DNA from: G032773895 sp965248935
GTDB taxonomy: Bacteria; Pseudomonadota; Gammaproteobacteria; Pseudomonadales; Cellvibrionaceae
Assembly: GCA_965248935.1 (NCBI GenBank)
Contig: OZ252214.1
Span: 4,588,001-4,652,000, forward strand
Length of the DNA: 64,000 bases
Reading direction: 5' to 3'
Position 1 is the stretch's first letter; each line of letters opens with the position of its first letter. Shown in pieces: positions 62,785 through 64,000 of this stretch. The notes below the pieces were generated by a model, which saw only the letters and a list, made by a program, of their open reading frames with translations, searched no databases and had not been told where the DNA came from. Both the position numbers and the translations under genes were made by a program.

Positions 62785-62862
62785 TTCTCGGGATCTTTTG
62801 ATTTAACGCTGTTGTATGGAGCATTTATTGTGCAGTGGAGTTTTGAGGTAAAGCGGCGAAAC

Positions 62863-63684
62863 CACCTTAAAATGGAGTGAAGCAAAAAATATCCTTATTT
62901 GATAGAAATAATAAAGGTCAATGATTTTAATATCTTTAATAGCGTTCGACAATATGGACGGTTTTTCGCCTTGGAATATTACCTTATCGGGTTAAATTCA
63001 TAAGAGTGTTTTAAACTGAAATTGGCGAACGTTTTATGTATCGAATTAAGTATCCTTAATTTTTCAATTAATTAACGGGCTTATATAATTATTTTTAAAC
63101 CTACCTTTTTAAAAAAGGCGTATAAACGAGCTATTTGTCATTCATTTTGGAATATTTTTTTACTATCTATGCTATGTGTATTGACTCTGGTGAGCATGGG
63201 AAAAAGATATCAAATTGGCGCTTGCTTTCCTCTTATCTAAACTTGATAATTGCACCTCAAATATTTTGGTACTTTCTTCGTAGTCAAACAGTGTAGGTCC
63301 ATAAAATGGATAAAAAAAATACACCACTCGCAAATAAAGTTAAACTTAACTTCACGTATGTAAAATTCAAAATTTCTTTAATATTCACGAAAATTAATTT
63401 ACATAATACAAGTCTGAACCATTTGTTATTTTTAACAAAATAACTACTCAATAAAAACAAACCTTAATATAACTCTATTTTATTAAATGGAGGCAGGGAG
63501 AGTGTGCAGTGATTTTGTTGGTAATGGGCTTGAATATAGTTATTTCTGATAAATTGTATAGTGTAAATCTCTAATCTCTAATCTCTATTTGTCGGGCACA
63601 AAAATTACCAGACGCTATCTAATCACGAGACTAATCGCAAATTTAAACGTTTGTACCAAAAAAGGCTTGGGAGCGAAAAAATAT
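62863..63684. other. AT-rich gap before the NRPS gene
   Basis: No gene supported on either strand and no integron integrase. It contains a short tandem run ATCTCTA x3 at about 63567-63587 and should include the promoter of the next gene, but no box was clear. Confidence 0.5.
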
Positions 63685-64000
63685 ATGAAGGGCAAGAACG
63701 GATCAACTAACGAGAATCCTGTATTAAAGGAACTAAACCTTGGCTTTTTTCACAACAAAGAAACGAGTATAGCCTTCGAAAACCAACCGGCTCAAGGTGA
63801 TTTGTTTCCCCTTCATACGGCCCAAGAAAATGTATATTTTGAACAAGTATTGTTGCCTGAAAGTGCGCTTTATAATATAGGCTGGCATCAGCTTATAGAG
63901 GGAGAATTAAAGCGCGATTGTTTTATGGAAACTTGGCGCCTACTCTATCAGCATGTAGATGTACTTCGGTTGATTGTCGTAAATGACGATAGCGGATACC
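63685..64000 (+). CDS. Nonribosomal peptide synthetase, start of condensation domain (cut by window edge)
   Basis: The ATG at 63685 follows GGGAGCGA by about ten bases. 105 codons stay open to the end. Residues ~42-105 match the start of an NRPS condensation domain: FPLHTAQENVYFEQVLLPES, then ALYNIGWHQLIEGELKRDCF, then WRLLYQHVDVLRLIVVNDDS. Such domains join aminoacyl or peptidyl carrier-bound units. A ~40-residue N-terminal lead precedes it. The catalytic HHxxxDG and further modules would lie outside the window. The product is unknown. Confidence 0.85.
   Translation, partial: MKGKNGSTNENPVLKELNLGFFHNKETSIAFENQPAQGDLFPLHTAQENVYFEQVLLPESALYNIGWHQLIEGELKRDCFMETWRLLYQHVDVLRLIVVNDDSGY

Larger units (their letters stand above)
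57600..62860 (-). other. Cluster of integron gene cassettes without a visible integrase (CALIN-like)
   Basis: Small unrelated minus-strand genes alternate with attC-like sites at 57883, 58804 (split), 59855, 61269, 61733 and 62208. In two places a gene's stop codon falls inside the attC core, as in real cassettes. No intI or attI was found to the right end of the window. The array is interrupted by a group II intron, a recombinase fragment and a MITE at its left edge. Confidence 0.75.

Noticed and set aside
62815..62860. Possible further attC upstream of the 62542 gene
   Set aside because: Only a GCGTTAAAT-like right core is convincing; the arms do not pair well.
1..64000. CRISPR arrays, rRNA and tRNA genes
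   Set aside because: No regularly spaced repeats and no recognisable rRNA or tRNA sequence were found by eye; a tRNA scan was not possible.

Overview
The window looks like chromosome from a marine-type gammaproteobacterium, possibly of the Cellvibrionaceae/Saccharophagus-Teredinibacter kind. That is an inference from gene content, not proven. The supports are a 13-gene nuo operon with fused nuoC-nuoD, the gammaproteobacterial block mltD-gloB-methyltransferase-rnhA-dnaQ, yejABEF, a RegB/RegA pair, AT-rich intergenic DNA and a heavy load of decayed mobile DNA. No rRNA, tRNA or CRISPR array was found.

Layout. 1-4004: the end of an IS66-family element, then a three-gene transposon (ATPase, DDE transposase broken by a frameshift, zinc-ribbon protein), flanked by two direct copies of the 82-bp IS66 terminus. 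4254-4358: small inverted-repeat element. 4417-4848: CBS-domain protein. 5314-20311: complete nuoABCDEFGHIJKLMN for respiratory complex I. 20583-23013: mosaic amidase effector, lipoprotein immunity candidate and an orphan effector tail. 23199-28573: a 1038-aa HTH/AAA/TPR/solute-binding regulator divergent from a flavin amine oxidase. 28842-35221: PstS-OmpA fusion, DUF4124 protein, prepilin, small membrane proteins and the RegB/RegA-type redox two-component pair. 35275-40835: yejABEF oligopeptide/microcin C importer. 41108-47437: HDOD-GAF protein and the housekeeping block mltD, gloB, methyltransferase, rnhA, dnaQ. 47496-52242: hypothetical genes, a candidate small RNA, a 17-nt poly-G tract, and wreckage of Rhs, ELWxxDGT-repeat and polysaccharide-deacetylase genes around a truncated IS5-type element. 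53352-56515: two secreted repeat proteins sharing an N-terminal module.

57373-62860 is the most unusual part. It reads on the minus strand as a cluster of integron gene cassettes: small orphan genes separated by attC-like sites, with no integrase visible in the window. It includes the N-terminal part of a Tae4-like amidase effector, a MITE sharing its ends with the IS5-type element, and a group II intron sitting inside an attC whose reverse transcriptase has been deleted down to its last ~34 codons. After an AT-rich gap, the start of a nonribosomal peptide synthetase (condensation domain) runs off the right edge from 63685.

How the genes fit together. The nuo genes build one complex and should be one transcription unit. 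yejABEF forms one ABC importer. RegB/RegA is likely to sense the quinone/redox state that complex I feeds. The amine oxidase and its divergent regulator look like a sensor-enzyme pair. The effector and lipoprotein overlap like a toxin-immunity pair.
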